The notes under the pieces: generated by a model
The model's database searches: none
What the model was told of the DNA's origin: nothing
Seen by the model: only the letters and a program-made list of their open reading frames with translations
Position numbers and translations under genes: made by a program
Assembly: GCA_958295955.1 (NCBI GenBank)
Contig: OY282420.1
Coordinates: 1,564,435-1,628,434, forward strand
Length of the DNA: 64,000 nucleotides
Direction of reading: 5' to 3'
Source of the DNA: an uncultured Bryobacterales bacterium
Lineage (GTDB): Bacteria > Acidobacteriota > Terriglobia > Bryobacterales > UBA6623
In this document: positions 63,104 through 64,000 of the stretch, piece after piece
Position numbering within the stretch: the stretch's first letter is position 1
Layout: each line of letters starts with the position of its first letter

Positions 63104-64000
63104 ATGCGAGTTGCCTCCAAGAAGGCTGCGAACACCGATCTCGACAGCGTCAAGAGCATGATCGAATCGTGCATCGCGCGGTTTCGAGAGCCGGTGCTGG
63201 TTGAAGAGGGCGAAGCCCCTATTCCTATCGAGCCGAGCCGTTATTCGGTCGACGTCGGCCCCCGGGGATGTCTGCTGCACGTCTGGTCGGAGACCGGGAA
63301 TCTGGTGCGGCGCATCACCGCGGTCGTTGCCGAGAACAACAGCCGCGTCGAGTTGCGCGCTGCCCGCTTCGGCGGCGGGAACGCCGTGGTGACCCTGATC
63401 GATCGGGCGGCGAAAGGCCCGGCCGCTCTGCGCGGCGCCCGCCGGACGGTCTTCCGGGAGTTCTTTCGCCGCATGCTCGCACGGCATTACAAGGGTTGGA
63501 CTCTCGATCGTCTCTCCAGCAGCGCGGACCTCGAGCGGTCGTTGTCGCCGATCTTTACCCGCGCGGTCTTGAAACGCGGAACGACGCAGTGGGCGATCGT
63601 CGGCGTCCCCGACAGCCGGGCCGCGGACGCGGACCAAGTGCTTACAACGGGGCTGATCTGGCTCGACGTTCTCCGGCGAAACCGCGCGGGAACCGCGGCG
63701 GGGCTCAAGTTGTTTCTTCCCGAAGGCCAAGCGGCGACAACCGCCCGGCGCTTGAATTTCTTGACGAGGGACTTTCGATTCGAGGTCCACGAGTTCGACC
63801 GGCACGGCAACCTCGCGGAGATCGACGCCGCCGATCACGGCAACCTCCAGACCCGGCTGGAACCCTGCATGACGCCGCAAGCGCCGCCCGGCGCCGTGCG
63901 GCATTGGCTGCGCGAGATTCTCGAAGACGACCGCATCGACTGCATCTACGGAGCCAACGGCACAATTTCGCTGCAGGCGCGCGGGATCGAGTTCGCGCGG
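63104..64000 (+). CDS. Unknown protein, 3' end outside window
   Basis: The ATG at 63104 opens a frame that stays open to the window edge (299 residues visible). The sequence starts MRVASKKAANTDLDSVKSMIE and contains segments such as RGCLLHVWSETGNLVRRI, TVFREFFRRMLARHYKGW, TTQWAIVGVPDS, LKLFLPEGQAATTARRLNFL and DDRIDCIYGANG. There are no membrane helices or signal peptide. The alternating beta strands and basic helices suggest a nucleic-acid-related or enzymatic soluble protein, but I do not recognise a family. TAGAAT at 63066-63071 may be a -10. GC content matches the surroundings. Confidence 0.65.
   Translation, partial: MRVASKKAANTDLDSVKSMIESCIARFREPVLVEEGEAPIPIEPSRYSVDVGPRGCLLHVWSETGNLVRRITAVVAENNSRVELRAARFGGGNAVVTLIDRAAKGPAALRGARRTVFREFFRRMLARHYKGWTLDRLSSSADLERSLSPIFTRAVLKRGTTQWAIVGVPDSRAADADQVLTTGLIWLDVLRRNRAGTAAGLKLFLPEGQAATTARRLNFLTRDFRFEVHEFDRHGNLAEIDAADHGNLQTRLEPCMTPQAPPGAVRHWLREILEDDRIDCIYGANGTISLQARGIEFAR

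Overview
This window is GC-rich bacterial chromosome, most likely from an acidobacterium of the Bryobacter/Solibacter type. I infer this from a long TonB-dependent receptor with an N-terminal carboxypeptidase-regulatory-like domain and terminal Phe, a secreted protease ending in the C-terminal domain typical of Solibacter-like secreted proteins (TIGR03437-like), NHL-repeat proteins, a redoxin/TPR protein and a very large cytochrome c/HEAT protein. No rRNA, tRNA or CRISPR array was seen. The first and last genes run off the window.

Layout. 1-7469: end of a redoxin-TPR protein, a BtuF-like binding protein, a TonB-dependent receptor and rhamnulokinase. 7542-13926: a DNA phosphorothioation locus, dndBCDE (minus strand, all overlapping) with a divergent dndA. 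13966-16930: a visibly AT-rich minus-strand cassette encoding a GIY-YIG nuclease, a second DGQHR (DndB-like) protein and a RelA/SpoT-type alarmone synthetase whose C-terminal part lies in another frame. No dndFGH restriction genes are present. 17118-25966: Gfo/Idh/MocA oxidoreductase, a 1,601-residue di-haem secreted protein, ferredoxin, cytochrome c, a polyprenol-type glycosyltransferase and Maf. 26072-32142: a roughly 400-bp near-identical duplication of the start of an NHL-repeat gene, flanking a small exported protein behind a structured leader and a secreted serine protease.

32231-43726: housekeeping and metabolism (leuS, NfeD-like, a bacterioferritin lacking ferroxidase ligands, rhaA, an NCS1-like permease), a four-gene coupled operon (unknown, BadF-type kinase, AlkA-type glycosylase, Nudix), and a paired MgtE-N/CBS protein plus Nramp-like transporter. 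43900-47431: ACC deaminase, then a decaying accessory patch with an intact Phd/YefM antitoxin, a disrupted PIN toxin, a frameshifted DNA methyltransferase and a possible restriction-enzyme fragment. 47428-64000: hisS, a glycine-rich exported protein, an S1-domain protein, enolase, class II ribonucleotide reductase, a large membrane protein, a BlaI-type repressor, a Kef-type antiporter coupled to an HtrA-like pseudo-protease, an MFS-like protein and an unknown protein.

The most interesting unit is the dnd locus plus its AT-rich neighbour. It could be a phosphorothioate-linked defence module in which a DGQHR protein, a GIY-YIG nuclease and an alarmone synthetase take the place of DndFGH. That role is inference from gene content and tight gene coupling.
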